DNA from: CAWKDC01 sp044445605
GTDB lineage: Bacteria; Pseudomonadota; Gammaproteobacteria; JABCZS01
DNA length: 64,000 nt
NCBI GenBank assembly: GCA_044445605.1
Contig: JBIOEA010000010.1
Location: 1 to 64,000, forward strand
Reading direction: 5' to 3'
The translations under genes and the position numbers were made by a program. Shown one piece after another: positions 54,291 to 63,884 of the stretch. Each line of letters begins with the position of its first letter. Position 1 is the stretch's first letter. The notes beneath the pieces were generated by a model. The model searched no databases and was not told the DNA's origin. It was given only the letters and a program-made list of their open reading frames with translations.

Positions 54291-54316
54291 CCTGACATGA
54301 CCTACTTCCTGTCAGG
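54291..54316 (-). promoter_or_regulatory. Hairpin in the leader of the 1014-residue protein gene
   Basis: CCTGACA and TGTCAGG are perfect 7-bp arms around a 12-nt loop. Read on the minus strand, the 3' arm partly covers the AGGAG ribosome site 9 nt before the ATG at 54281, so the hairpin could limit translation. Confidence 0.5.
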
Positions 54317-54359
54317 GTAACATCTTGTGATTAAAGAGTGCAAGGGGGGAGAGAAGAAT

Positions 54360-56630
54360 TTAACCTTCTATCATTACCTCATTGCGCACGCACTCGATCA
54401 AGAGTTTATCGCCTTGGCGTGTGACATGTGCATGGCCGCCATGTGTCAACTCACCAAACAATATTTGATCCGCTAATGGCAATTTCAATTCTTGTTGGAT
54501 CAAGCGTGCCATCGGACGTGCGCCCATCGCTGCATCATAGCCCTTCTCCGCCAACCAATGACGTGCACCCTCATCCACATCCAGGGTGACACCTTTTTGA
54601 TCCAGCATCGCTTCAAGCTCAATCAAGAACTTGTCGACCACATTGATCACAATGTCTGGCGTCAATTGGTTAAATTGAATAATCCTGTCAATACGGTTAC
54701 GGAATTCCGGTGGGAATGCGCGATTGATCGCTTCGGTGCTTTCTGAACTATGGTACGACGGCGTAAACCCAATGCCGCGTTTCGCTAAATCTTGTGCGCC
54801 CGCGTTCGTCGTCATCACCACAATCACATGACGGAAATCAGCTTGTGCGCCGTTGTTGTCCGTCAACGTCCCATTGTCCATCACTTGCAATAATAAATTG
54901 AATACGTCTGGATGCGCTTTCTCAATTTCGTCTAACAATAAAACAGAATGCGGGTTCTTGATCACAGCATCCGTTAACAAACCGCCTTGATCAAACCCAA
55001 CGTAACCCGGAGGCGCCCCAATCAAACGCGATACCGTGTGACGTTCCATGTATTCAGACATGTCAAATCGTAATAACTTCAAACCTAACAGTTGCGACAA
55101 CTGCTTCGTCACTTCCGTCTTACCCACCCCTGTGGGGCCAGCAAATAAGAAAGAACCAATCGGTTTATGCGGATCACCCAGCCCTGCGCGAGCCATCTTG
55201 ATCGCTGCCACCAATGAGGTGATCGCTTGCTCTTGCCCGAAAACCAACATTTTTAAATCACGTTCTAATCGACGCATGACATCTTTATCACTGTTCGATA
55301 CCGTCTTCGTCGGAATCCGCGCCATCTTCGACACGATTTCTTCAATCTCTTTCACGCTGATCGTCTTCTTGCGCTTGGATGCCGGTAATAACCGTTGATA
55401 GGCGCCCGCTTCGTCCACGATATCAATCGCTTTATCCGGTAAGAAACGATCATTAATATAACGTGCGCCTAATTCCGCAGCGGCTTTCAACGCACGGACA
55501 GAATATTTAACCTCATGATGCTTCTCAAATTGGCCCTTTAAGCCTTTCAAAATTTCAAAAGTTTGATCCACTGTTGGCTCAATCACATCAATCTTTTGGA
55601 AGCGTCGTGCCAATGCACGATCTTTTTCAAAAATGCCGCGGTATTCTTGGTACGTCGTCGCGCCCATGCAACGTAAATCACCCGATGATAATAACGGCTT
55701 GATCAAGTTCGATGCGTCCATCACACCACCGGAAGCGGCTCCTGCACCAATGATCGTGTGTATTTCATCAATGAATAATATCGCGCCTTTGTCACGCTTC
55801 AATTGGCCTAATACGGCTTTTAAACGTTTTTCAAAATCACCGCGGTATTTGGTGCCCGCTAATAACGCACCCAAATCCAATGAGTAAACCGTCGATTCCG
55901 CCAAAATCGTCGGCACACTCTTATCTTCAATCATCTTCGCCAGGCCTTCAGCGATCGCTGTCTTTCCTACGCCCGCTTCACCCACCAGTAAGGGGTTGTT
56001 CTTTCGGCGACGACATAAAATTTGCACCACGCGCATCACTTCTTCTTCGCGGCCAATCAAAGGATCAATGTAGCCCGTCTTCGCACGGACATTTAAATTG
56101 GTTGTGTAAGCGTCCAATGGCGATTGATTCGATGGCTCTTCCATGCCCATGTCTTCTTCATGATGCATCGATTCTTCAGGCGACTCTTCTTCCGATATCT
56201 TCGAAATACCGTGCGCAATGTAATTCACTACATCTAAACGAGAAATGTTTTCTTTCTTTAAAAAATAGACAGCTTGTGATTCTTGTTCACTGAAAATCGC
56301 TGCCAATACATTCGCACCCGTGACTTCCGATTTTCCCGACGATTGTACGTGGAATACTGCACGTTGCAGGACACGTTGAAAACCTAATGTAGGCTGCGTT
56401 TCGCGCTCCGTATCACCGATCGGAATGCGTGGCGTGGTTTCATCTATAAACGTTGAAAGCTCGTGACGTAACCGCTCCGTGTCACTGCCGCAGGCACGTA
56501 ATACGGCCAATGAGGCAGGATTGTCTAACAAGGCTAATAGTAAATGCTCAACGGTCATGAATTCATGACGTTTTTCTCTCGCTTCTTTAAAAGCAAGATT
56601 CAATGTAAATTCAAGTTCTTTGCTGAGCAT
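54360..56630 (-). CDS. clpA: ATP-dependent Clp protease ATPase subunit ClpA
   Basis: Unfoldase that feeds substrates to ClpP, with ClpS as N-end-rule adaptor. The 756 residues show the Clp N domain (EFTLNLAFKEAREKRHEFMT), the first Walker A GEAGVGKT and the second GPTGVGKT, LFIDEIHTIIGAG, and an RGIGFTPS loop for ClpP contact. Preceded by clpS, as in most gammaproteobacteria. Confidence 0.97.
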   Translation of the reverse strand: MLSKELEFTLNLAFKEAREKRHEFMTVEHLLLALLDNPASLAVLRACGSDTERLRHELSTFIDETTPRIPIGDTERETQPTLGFQRVLQRAVFHVQSSGKSEVTGANVLAAIFSEQESQAVYFLKKENISRLDVVNYIAHGISKISEEESPEESMHHEEDMGMEEPSNQSPLDAYTTNLNVRAKTGYIDPLIGREEEVMRVVQILCRRRKNNPLLVGEAGVGKTAIAEGLAKMIEDKSVPTILAESTVYSLDLGALLAGTKYRGDFEKRLKAVLGQLKRDKGAILFIDEIHTIIGAGAASGGVMDASNLIKPLLSSGDLRCMGATTYQEYRGIFEKDRALARRFQKIDVIEPTVDQTFEILKGLKGQFEKHHEVKYSVRALKAAAELGARYINDRFLPDKAIDIVDEAGAYQRLLPASKRKKTISVKEIEEIVSKMARIPTKTVSNSDKDVMRRLERDLKMLVFGQEQAITSLVAAIKMARAGLGDPHKPIGSFLFAGPTGVGKTEVTKQLSQLLGLKLLRFDMSEYMERHTVSRLIGAPPGYVGFDQGGLLTDAVIKNPHSVLLLDEIEKAHPDVFNLLLQVMDNGTLTDNNGAQADFRHVIVVMTTNAGAQDLAKRGIGFTPSYHSSESTEAINRAFPPEFRNRIDRIIQFNQLTPDIVINVVDKFLIELEAMLDQKGVTLDVDEGARHWLAEKGYDAAMGARPMARLIQQELKLPLADQILFGELTHGGHAHVTRQGDKLLIECVRNEVMIEG

Positions 56631-56642
56631 TCTTGTCCCCTG

Positions 56643-56975
56643 TTATTCATCAGTCGGGCATGGCTTCATATCACACATCAGCGGGAACTCGTGCTGACGC
56701 GCATAATCGGTTACCAATGCCACTTTCGTTTCCGCTACATCATAAGGATAAACAGCACATACTGCTTCACCTTGAACGTGCACTTGAAGCATCACCCGCT
56801 GAGCCTTTTCTAACGACATGTCAAAAAAGATCTGCAGGACTTCAATCACAAAATCCATCGGTGTGAAATCGTCATTAACTAAGTAAACGGTATACAGCGG
56901 CGGGCGCTTTAACGCCAATTTCGCCTGCTCTGCCATAACCGCCACATCCATGTTGCCGGCATATACTCCATACAT
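56643..56975 (-). CDS. clpS: ClpS adaptor protein
   Basis: Adaptor that delivers N-end-rule substrates to ClpA. The ATG at 56975 (GGAGGG 7 nt upstream) gives 110 residues; the core LYTVYLVNDDFTPMDFVIEVL carries the ClpS substrate-binding NDD motif. The following FDMSLEKAQRVMLQVHVQG and PLMCDM are typical. A longer in-frame TTG start is less likely. Confidence 0.96.
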   Translation of the reverse strand: MYGVYAGNMDVAVMAEQAKLALKRPPLYTVYLVNDDFTPMDFVIEVLQIFFDMSLEKAQRVMLQVHVQGEAVCAVYPYDVAETKVALVTDYARQHEFPLMCDMKPCPTDE

Positions 56976-57124
56976 ACTGCTTCCCTCCTTCCATATACTA
57001 AGTCTAGCTAAAATTCTGGGGTTTTGGGAGAAAAGCTTACCATGTTTAGCCAAATAAATATAGCAAAACCTAGCTATAAATCTATCTTATTCTTTGATTT
57101 TATACAAAAATTTTGCCCAAAACA

Positions 57125-57153
57125 TTGACGAAGGGTGAAAACGTGTGTATAAA
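57125..57153 (+). promoter_or_regulatory. Sigma-70 promoter of the cold-shock gene
   Basis: TTGACG (57125-57130) and TATAAA (57148-57153) with an ideal 17-bp spacer. Transcription would start near 57160, just before a hairpin. Confidence 0.75.
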
Positions 57154-57161
57154 TTTAAAAC

Positions 57162-57182
57162 CGATAAGGGATGCTCTTATCG
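57162..57182 (+). promoter_or_regulatory. Hairpin at the start of the cold-shock mRNA
   Basis: CGATAAG and CTTATCG, 7-bp arms around a 7-nt loop, near the predicted transcript 5' end and 56 nt before the ATG. Structured leaders are typical of cold-shock mRNAs; a role in stability or temperature response is inferred. Confidence 0.5.
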
Positions 57183-57237
57183 ATCCAAGGGGTCGATGCA
57201 AGGGTCGTAAACAACAGAATTGAGTAAGGAATGTGGT

Positions 57238-57573
57238 ATGCCAATAGGGACAGTGAAATGGTTTAATAACGCCAAAGGATATGGCTTTATTCGCCCCATC
57301 GATGAACAGGGTGAAGATATCTTCTCCCACTTTTCAACCGTGATGATGGATGGTTACCGTACGTTAAAAGCCGGCCAACTGGTTGAGTTTGAAATCGCGA
57401 CGGGCCCCAAAGGCCTCCATGCCATCAATATTCGCCCCTACGTCAGCGAACAAGCTCTGATCGAAAATGCTGGAGTCTTAGCCTCCCGCAATATCACGGC
57501 TCAGTTCATCGCTGTCGAGGAGCAATCCAGCAGCAGTAATGCCAGATTGCCAGAGCCCGTTGATCAGGATTGA
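57238..57573 (+). CDS. Cold-shock domain protein, CspD-like
   Basis: Single-strand nucleic-acid-binding protein of 111 residues. The N-terminal cold-shock domain shows GTVKWFNNAKGYGFI (RNP1 KGYGFI) and EDIFSHFSTV (RNP2-like), with YRTLKAGQLVEFEI. An extra 45-residue C-terminal tail (Ser-rich SSSSNARLPEP) is not found in CspA. Its position next to clpSA matches cspD in E. coli. The ATG at 57238 has AAGGA 7 nt upstream. Confidence 0.93.
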   Translation: MPIGTVKWFNNAKGYGFIRPIDEQGEDIFSHFSTVMMDGYRTLKAGQLVEFEIATGPKGLHAINIRPYVSEQALIENAGVLASRNITAQFIAVEEQSSSSNARLPEPVDQD

Positions 57574-57592
57574 TAATAAATATTATCCATCC

Positions 57593-60500
57593 TTACTTGC
57601 GACGCTGAGTGCTCTTTTTATCAGCACTCGGCGCCGTCTTTAGCGCTTCTATCACCTGTGCAATGCGCTGATGGTTTGCATCGGTCAGTTTGCTATTCGT
57701 TTCCTGGTATTCAACCATGATTTCAAGCAATACAGCTCGGATCATGGCCTCATTCTTCATTTCCTTACTATTCATGCCAAATATATTCTGCTTTTTAAAA
57801 TCAGCAATCGCATCCGAAACAGTCATGGCCTTATCGAGATCACATAATGGGGTCATCGATACTAGCAGCCTGTCGTCGATTAAAAATTTCTCATTGGATT
57901 TACCTGTCTTGGGATGACGGAAACACTTCACGAAGAAACAAAGTATGGCCACCGGCGTCGTGCAATAACTAGGCTCATGTTTGCGAACCTTCTCAAACAT
58001 GATCTTCAGACTGCTTTGAAGATCTTCTGGCTTGGCTTCTTGAAAGTCTGCTATCCATGCATCAAAAACTGCTTGTTTGAGTTTAAGAAATCCAGCATTT
58101 AATTGATTCATGATCTGATGAACACTATTGAAAATTAATTGCGGGTTAATGCCCTTGCTTATCAAATGAGTGGTTAGAATTTTCTTATGGTAAGCCGCTG
58201 TTAAAGCCTTTTCAAACGCTTCCGCTGGTTGCCCCTGACCGAGGAGGAAGAGCCTTAGCATACGATCATACTGAACGTAAATCAGCTCATCACTATCCTT
58301 AAGTAGACGAACATATAGATTACTATTTTGACGCAGACCAATGCACAACTCCGTGATCGCCTTAGCATTATCAACGGCAAAGTTCTCTGCCTGCGATGCA
58401 AATAGGGAGGGTGCTGCTGGCACAGGCTTAGAAAACTGTACAACAGCTTTTTGAACCGATTCAACCCGACTCAGCATATCCTCTATAAACGCATCCATCT
58501 GTTTATTGGATACGGCATTAGATTGAAGCTCTTTAATAACGATGCCTTCAGCGCAAGAAATCACATCATCCAACTCAGTATTATCCTGATAAACAGAAGC
58601 AATCGACATATACTGTTTATACGCATCGATCATCTCTGCTGTGTTGCGCGCATGCTCGTCCTTCTTGATCAGCGAGACACGTGAAATAAAAAATTCGGTG
58701 AATTTTTTCAGCGTATTGACAAGCTTCCCAACCTCATGTTTATAGGTACCATCCGCATTATAAAGTTCCGTCAACACTCTTTCGGCATTTTTAACCACGC
58801 GCTCATCCAATAATGAGGGATTATCCTGCGCAAAACGAAGGAATATGTTGAGCATGGTATAAACATGGCTTGTTCTCTTTTCAAATGAAAAATAACTTTT
58901 ATCCGCATGGGTGAGACAAATCGTATTGAGAGACAACCAGGCAACATGATAGGTGCTAGCCCAGCCTTTACGTTGAGAACGCGGCGTTCTCGACAGCACA
59001 ACATTGAATTGAAACATTGACCATACAAACTTCCATTGCCCTACTAATCCATTGATAGGCGCAATGGTGCTCTTAGAAAGCAACCCACGAATATCTTGCG
59101 TTAGATTTTCATGTTTCGCCTTCTCATCCCCGGACATCTGATTAAGCGCAATGATGGCATTGCTCATATCTTTATCAAAAGAGGGCTGATCTTCACCCAC
59201 TGCATGGGTAAACATGTTTTTAATCATGCACACGACAACGTTCAATGAGTCTTCGGACAACAACCCTAGCTTCTGCGTTAAAACTTCATCACAAAGATCA
59301 CGCCCCAAGTTGGAATGGTAAAAATCTTGCAAAAATTGAACTTGCTCTAACACAGCCACTTCATCTTCATGCTGACTGTAGGGTGTTATCCCTCGCGATA
59401 ACATATAGGCAGCTTGTATTTTTGCAGCGTTTGAATAAAAAGCATTAACGTTGGTTTTACCATCAAAGATGTCGATATTATCTTTCAGCAAACACATGAC
59501 GCTTAAAAAGATATTCCCTTCATCCAGCACATCTTGTCTCTCTTGATGCTCAACAATGAATTTCCCCTTCTGAAGCATCTGAACAAGCTGCGTGAATGCT
59601 TGAGGTTCAGATGATTCCATCTCGATAACAACGTGTTTCAAACGATCATAAGTTTTGTCATCCATAAACGAAGCGTCAAACGGTTTTTCTTGACGCCCAG
59701 CACCTAACACCTCTTTTAAGCGCAGCAAAATGATCTTACTGGTGAAATGCGGGATCTCGAATTCATTCACCGGCCTCGAAGGTTTCAGCTCAACGGCATC
59801 CAAAGAACTGATCATGGCGTTCAGGTCATCCAGCATAGCATCAAAGCCCGCTTCGCTCGCACCCAAGTCTATGCTTGGCTTGGTCGGAATGGTTTTGCTT
59901 TTGATAAGATGTTGCGCTTCTCTCGTCTTTGCAATTTCTTGTTTATGCTCTTTTTCTAACCGCTTGATTTTCCCGTTCAGCGAATGAATTTCTTGTCTAT
60001 GCAAGTCTGTTTTGATAGCCATCTGCGTTTCGAGTGTCTCAACCACCCCCTTCAATGCTACTCTTTCAGACAGCAGTGCTTTTTTATCACCAGACAAACT
60101 CTCAATTTGAGACTGCAATGCCTTCTGTGTTTGTTTAATCGTCTCCGATTTAACTGCTTCTTTAGTATTTTTCGTGGCAAGCATTGCCTTGAGTGCTTCT
60201 ATTTCACGTTGCTGCGCTTCTATTTGTTGAGACAAATCTTCGTTTATCGTTTCCGATTTTTTGAGCTGGGCTGACGCTTCTTTCTCAGCATCAAGTGCTA
60301 TAGCCCTTAGCGCCATTTCATTCATGGCTGCTTGTTGCCTGAGGCGTTCCGCTGCAACCAAAGGATCTGCCAACGTTTCAATATCTTCAATGTGTTTTTC
60401 TAAGGAGCCGGCTGTTGGGAACAAAGCTGCATATTTTTTTTGTAAAAGCTTTTTTACTTCTGAATACACTGGTGCTGTCATGAGCAATTTGATCGCTTCT

Positions 60501-61069
60501 GCCGTAAGAGGCGATAAGGATACGCTTTGGTTAAGCTTTCGCTTAACATCAATGGCTGCGTGATAGGATTGTAAAACATAGACCAGATCGTTCAATGCCA
60601 GCTTATTGGTTGGGGCATTGATCACCATCGCTCCTAAATGAGGGGTATCTATGACACCCAGCGTGTAATATTCATTGACAAAAAAGACAAGTTCAAAATT
60701 AGAATGCATATAAGGCATACCAATAGAATGGCAAACGCCCTCTTCAATCCAATGGAAGAAATTCCTATGATATTCAGCGTGACCGTAAGGTTTATTCAGA
60801 ACACTTGGTTTGCTTAAGCCTGCTCTGTTGCCATGTACCATTGGACCTATCGTATTACGTGAAATATCAAAGTGGCTACGATCTGGCGAGGAAACAAGTG
60901 CCAAAGTCCAACTTGCCGTTTGCGGCGCAGTGACGTCCATAAAATGATAAAGAGCGGCGCTCCCGACGACGATAACTTCGGGATTAATCCCATGCCAGTG
61001 GGGGTGTGTCTCGCTGAATCTACGCTTAAATGCTTCTGCTATAGGAATCAACTCATTATAATTGCGCAT
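57593..61069 (-). CDS. Unknown 1158-residue coiled-coil protein
   Basis: No family recognised. The ATG at 61069 has GAGG 5 nt upstream and is preferred to an upstream ATG. The N-terminal domain (about 1-215) contains PEVIVVGSAALYHFM followed by SHFDISRNT, weakly like a nucleotidyltransferase fold, plus aromatic-rich NFFHWIEEG. A long coiled coil runs from about 250 to 400 (Gln/Lys/Glu/Leu heptads). The rest (to 1158) is helical and ends in the basic tail KSTQRRK. No signal peptide or membrane segment. A likely host-interaction protein, by inference only. Confidence 0.82.
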   Translation of the reverse strand: MRNYNELIPIAEAFKRRFSETHPHWHGINPEVIVVGSAALYHFMDVTAPQTASWTLALVSSPDRSHFDISRNTIGPMVHGNRAGLSKPSVLNKPYGHAEYHRNFFHWIEEGVCHSIGMPYMHSNFELVFFVNEYYTLGVIDTPHLGAMVINAPTNKLALNDLVYVLQSYHAAIDVKRKLNQSVSLSPLTAEAIKLLMTAPVYSEVKKLLQKKYAALFPTAGSLEKHIEDIETLADPLVAAERLRQQAAMNEMALRAIALDAEKEASAQLKKSETINEDLSQQIEAQQREIEALKAMLATKNTKEAVKSETIKQTQKALQSQIESLSGDKKALLSERVALKGVVETLETQMAIKTDLHRQEIHSLNGKIKRLEKEHKQEIAKTREAQHLIKSKTIPTKPSIDLGASEAGFDAMLDDLNAMISSLDAVELKPSRPVNEFEIPHFTSKIILLRLKEVLGAGRQEKPFDASFMDDKTYDRLKHVVIEMESSEPQAFTQLVQMLQKGKFIVEHQERQDVLDEGNIFLSVMCLLKDNIDIFDGKTNVNAFYSNAAKIQAAYMLSRGITPYSQHEDEVAVLEQVQFLQDFYHSNLGRDLCDEVLTQKLGLLSEDSLNVVVCMIKNMFTHAVGEDQPSFDKDMSNAIIALNQMSGDEKAKHENLTQDIRGLLSKSTIAPINGLVGQWKFVWSMFQFNVVLSRTPRSQRKGWASTYHVAWLSLNTICLTHADKSYFSFEKRTSHVYTMLNIFLRFAQDNPSLLDERVVKNAERVLTELYNADGTYKHEVGKLVNTLKKFTEFFISRVSLIKKDEHARNTAEMIDAYKQYMSIASVYQDNTELDDVISCAEGIVIKELQSNAVSNKQMDAFIEDMLSRVESVQKAVVQFSKPVPAAPSLFASQAENFAVDNAKAITELCIGLRQNSNLYVRLLKDSDELIYVQYDRMLRLFLLGQGQPAEAFEKALTAAYHKKILTTHLISKGINPQLIFNSVHQIMNQLNAGFLKLKQAVFDAWIADFQEAKPEDLQSSLKIMFEKVRKHEPSYCTTPVAILCFFVKCFRHPKTGKSNEKFLIDDRLLVSMTPLCDLDKAMTVSDAIADFKKQNIFGMNSKEMKNEAMIRAVLLEIMVEYQETNSKLTDANHQRIAQVIEALKTAPSADKKSTQRRK

Positions 61070-61101
61070 GACAGCCTCGTTCTTGGTACATCGGTCGCCC
61101 A

Positions 61102-61130
61102 TCATAACAGGCAGCAGCAACTCAAGCAAG
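61102..61130 (-). promoter_or_regulatory. Promoter of the 1158-residue protein gene
   Basis: Minus strand TTGCTT (61125-61130) and TATGAT (61102-61107), 17-bp spacer, 33 bp before the ATG. Confidence 0.6.
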
Positions 61131-61190
61131 CTTACTCATTAATGATTTTTCTTGTCTGCTACCCCATTTTTACGATAAACTCACCGCATC

Positions 61191-62303
61191 ATGAATAATC
61201 CCAGCGCACGCATCATAGTTGGTATGTCCGGAGGCGTTGATTCCTCCGTTGCCGCCCTATTGCTGAAACAGCAAGGCTTTGATGTACAGGGCATTTTTAT
61301 GAAAAACTGGGAAAAAGATGATACAGATCTTTACTGCCATTCAGCCGAAGATGTTTATGATGCCAAACGAGTCGCGGATAAGATCGGCATGCCACTTTCC
61401 AGCGTGAACTTTGCCCAAGAATATTGGGATCGCGTTTTTACTTATTTCTTAAGCACTTATGAAGCTGGCCGGACGCCCAACCCCGACATTCTGTGTAACA
61501 CCGAAATCAAGTTCAAAGCCTTTTTAAACCATGCAAAAACACTTGGGGCGGATAAAATCGCCACAGGCCATTATGCCCGTGTGCTTGAAACCGAGCATGG
61601 CGTTGAGCTTCATAAAGCGGTTGATCTTCAAAAAGACCAAAGTTACTTTTTGCATGGGTTAACGCAAGCTCAGCTCTCTCAGGTTATGTTCCCTCTTGGG
61701 GAGATGCATAAGCCTGAAGTTCGTGCTATCGCGAAAGCGGAAGGTTTTGTGAATGCCGATAAAAAGGATTCGACAGGGATATGCTTTATTGGCGAACGCA
61801 GCTTTAAAACGTTTTTGAAGGATTATATCCCTGCGATGCCCGGCGACATTGTGACCACTGAAGGCCGCGTGATAGGCAAGCATGATGGCCTGATGTATTA
61901 CACGCTTGGGCAACGTCAAGGCTTGGGGATTGGTGGCCGTGCTGATGCGAGTGAGCTCCCCTGGTACGTGGTCCGTAAAGACATGAAGCGCAATGCATTG
62001 ATTGTCGCGCAAGGCAGCCATCATCCTGCATTATTCACGAGCAGACTGCTGGTTTCTGAGATACACTGGATTGGTGTGGTTCCTGCACTGCCCTTTGCAT
62101 GCATGGCTAAAACACGCTATCGCCAGGCTGACCAAGCCTGTGTGATCACGCCGTGGGAAGGACGTTTTTTAGTCAGTTTTGATGAGCCCCAACGTGCAGT
62201 AACGCCTGGGCAATCGATTGTATTTTACAGCGGCTCCCACTGTTTGGGTGGCGCTATCATAGAGGATATTGACGATGGATATACAAGCGCTTTCACCCCT
62301 TGA
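61191..62303 (+). CDS. mnmA: tRNA 2-thiouridylase MnmA
   Basis: Adds sulfur to the wobble uridine of tRNA Lys, Glu and Gln. The 370 residues contain the PP-loop GMSGGVDSS (11-19), the first catalytic Cys in PDILCNTEIKF, and the second in STGICFIGER. The C-terminal beta-barrel shows YYTLGQRQGLGIGG. It is followed by purB with a 29-bp overlap; the hflD gene that separates them in E. coli is missing. Confidence 0.98.
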   Translation: MNNPSARIIVGMSGGVDSSVAALLLKQQGFDVQGIFMKNWEKDDTDLYCHSAEDVYDAKRVADKIGMPLSSVNFAQEYWDRVFTYFLSTYEAGRTPNPDILCNTEIKFKAFLNHAKTLGADKIATGHYARVLETEHGVELHKAVDLQKDQSYFLHGLTQAQLSQVMFPLGEMHKPEVRAIAKAEGFVNADKKDSTGICFIGERSFKTFLKDYIPAMPGDIVTTEGRVIGKHDGLMYYTLGQRQGLGIGGRADASELPWYVVRKDMKRNALIVAQGSHHPALFTSRLLVSEIHWIGVVPALPFACMAKTRYRQADQACVITPWEGRFLVSFDEPQRAVTPGQSIVFYSGSHCLGGAIIEDIDDGYTSAFTP

Positions 62304-63612
62304 TGGCCGTTACAGTGATATTGTTGAAGGCCTGCGCGGCATTTTCAGTGAATATGCGTTGATCCGTTATCGTTACCAAGTTGAAATGGCTTGGTTTTTG
62401 TTTTTATGCGATACGTTGGATGTCCCTGTATTGAAGGCGGTCACGCCCGAAGATAAAGCGTATTTACAACAGTTGTCTAGTGCATTTGATCTTGATGATG
62501 CACACGCCGTGAAAGAAATTGAAGCGACCACGCGTCACGATGTAAAAGCATTGGAATATTTCATGAAGTCGCAATTCGCGATGCGAACCACATTAAAGAA
62601 TGCGCAAGAGTTTATTCATTTTGCGTGCACATCGGAAGATATTAATAATATTTCGTATGCGCACATGACCCGCGATGGGCGTGCGTTTTTGATCTCTCAT
62701 TATGAAGCGATTGCTCACACATTAAATCATTTTGCTAAAAACTGGGCAAAACAGCCCATGTTATCGCGCACGCATGGTCAAAGCGCATCGCCCACCACGG
62801 TTGGGAAAGAATGTGCGAATATCGCGTATCGGCTAACAAAAGGTATTGAACGTTTACGGCTTGTGCCCGTGACAGCGAAGATCAATGGCGCTGTCGGGAA
62901 TTATAATGCACATTCAGTGGCATTCCCTGAGTTAAATTGGCCCATTGTCGGCAAGGAATTCATTGAATCGCTAGGGTTTGAACATCATCCCTTTACCACA
63001 CAAATCGAACCGCACGATAACCTCTGCCAAATGTTAGATGCGATCGCTGCATTGAATGTCATTCTGATGGATTGCTCTCGTGATATGTGGGGTTATATTT
63101 CGCTGAATTATTTCAAACAAAAACCGGTGGAAGGCGAAGTGGGATCATCAACGATGCCGCATAAAGTCAATCCGATTGATTTTGAAAATGCTGAAGGTAA
63201 TGTTGGATTAGCCAATGCGCTGGCACGCTTCATGAGTGATAAATTGCCTATCTCGCGCTTTCAACGTGATTTAAGCGATTCTACCGTATTGCGTAATTTA
63301 GGCGTTGTATTTGGACACAGCTTGTTAGGATTAGTCGCTTTGTTACGTGGTTTGAATAAATTGGATTTGAATAAAGCCGTGATAGATGCAGATTTAAGTG
63401 CGCATCCGGAAGTGTTGACCGAGGCGATCCAAACCGTGATGCGTTTGCATGGACTAGAAGCCCCATACGAACAATTGAAAGCATTGTCACGCGGGAAAGC
63501 ATTAACATTAGCATCGCTGCGCGCGTTTATTGCCGAGCAGGATTTGCCCGAAAATGATAAGGCACGGTTGATGGCACTGACACCGCATGATTATATTGGG
63601 TATGCTGTTTAA
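62275..63612 (+). CDS. purB: Adenylosuccinate lyase
   Basis: Splits fumarate from SAICAR and adenylosuccinate in purine synthesis. The ATG at 62275 gives 445 residues; it lies inside the 3' end of mnmA. Motifs are ALSPLDGRYSD, the FACTSEDINNISY region, the catalytic HGQSASPTTVGKE, and the signature GSSTMPHKVNPIDFENAEGN. Confidence 0.97.
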   Translation: MDIQALSPLDGRYSDIVEGLRGIFSEYALIRYRYQVEMAWFLFLCDTLDVPVLKAVTPEDKAYLQQLSSAFDLDDAHAVKEIEATTRHDVKALEYFMKSQFAMRTTLKNAQEFIHFACTSEDINNISYAHMTRDGRAFLISHYEAIAHTLNHFAKNWAKQPMLSRTHGQSASPTTVGKECANIAYRLTKGIERLRLVPVTAKINGAVGNYNAHSVAFPELNWPIVGKEFIESLGFEHHPFTTQIEPHDNLCQMLDAIAALNVILMDCSRDMWGYISLNYFKQKPVEGEVGSSTMPHKVNPIDFENAEGNVGLANALARFMSDKLPISRFQRDLSDSTVLRNLGVVFGHSLLGLVALLRGLNKLDLNKAVIDADLSAHPEVLTEAIQTVMRLHGLEAPYEQLKALSRGKALTLASLRAFIAEQDLPENDKARLMALTPHDYIGYAV

Positions 63613-63684
63613 TAATACCCCTACATAACCGCCGCCCCCTGCCGATATAACTTCTGAGTACCCGTCAACTAAGAGGAAGTTATC

Positions 63685-63882
63685 ATGTCAAACAAAGTGC
63701 ATCATATTGAAAAAGATATAGAATCTCGGATTGAAGACCTGAAGGAAAAGGCCGAAGAAATCGAGCAAGAAGTAGAGGTCTATACGAAAGCAGTAGGCCA
63801 GTACATAAAGAAGAACCCCATCAAATCGACCATCATTGCCGGTGTGGCGGGGATATTCCTTGGCAAACTATTAGGGAAATAA
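63685..63882 (+). CDS. DUF883 (ElaB/YqjD-like) small membrane protein
   Basis: A 65-residue protein with a charged amphipathic N-terminal helix (about 5-45, Glu/Lys/Ile heptads) and a C-terminal glycine-rich membrane anchor (about 46-65, STIIAGVAGIFLGKLLG). This is the ElaB/YqjD design, C-tail-anchored proteins that bind ribosomes in stationary phase in E. coli. AAGAGGAAG precedes the ATG. The next gene follows 2 bp later. Confidence 0.85.
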   Translation: MSNKVHHIEKDIESRIEDLKEKAEEIEQEVEVYTKAVGQYIKKNPIKSTIIAGVAGIFLGKLLGK

Positions 63883-63884
63883 CG

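Noticed and set aside
61140..61190. Promoter TTGTCT...GATAAA for mnmA
   Set aside because: The -10 match is weak and the spacer is 16 bp; not convincing enough to list as a feature.
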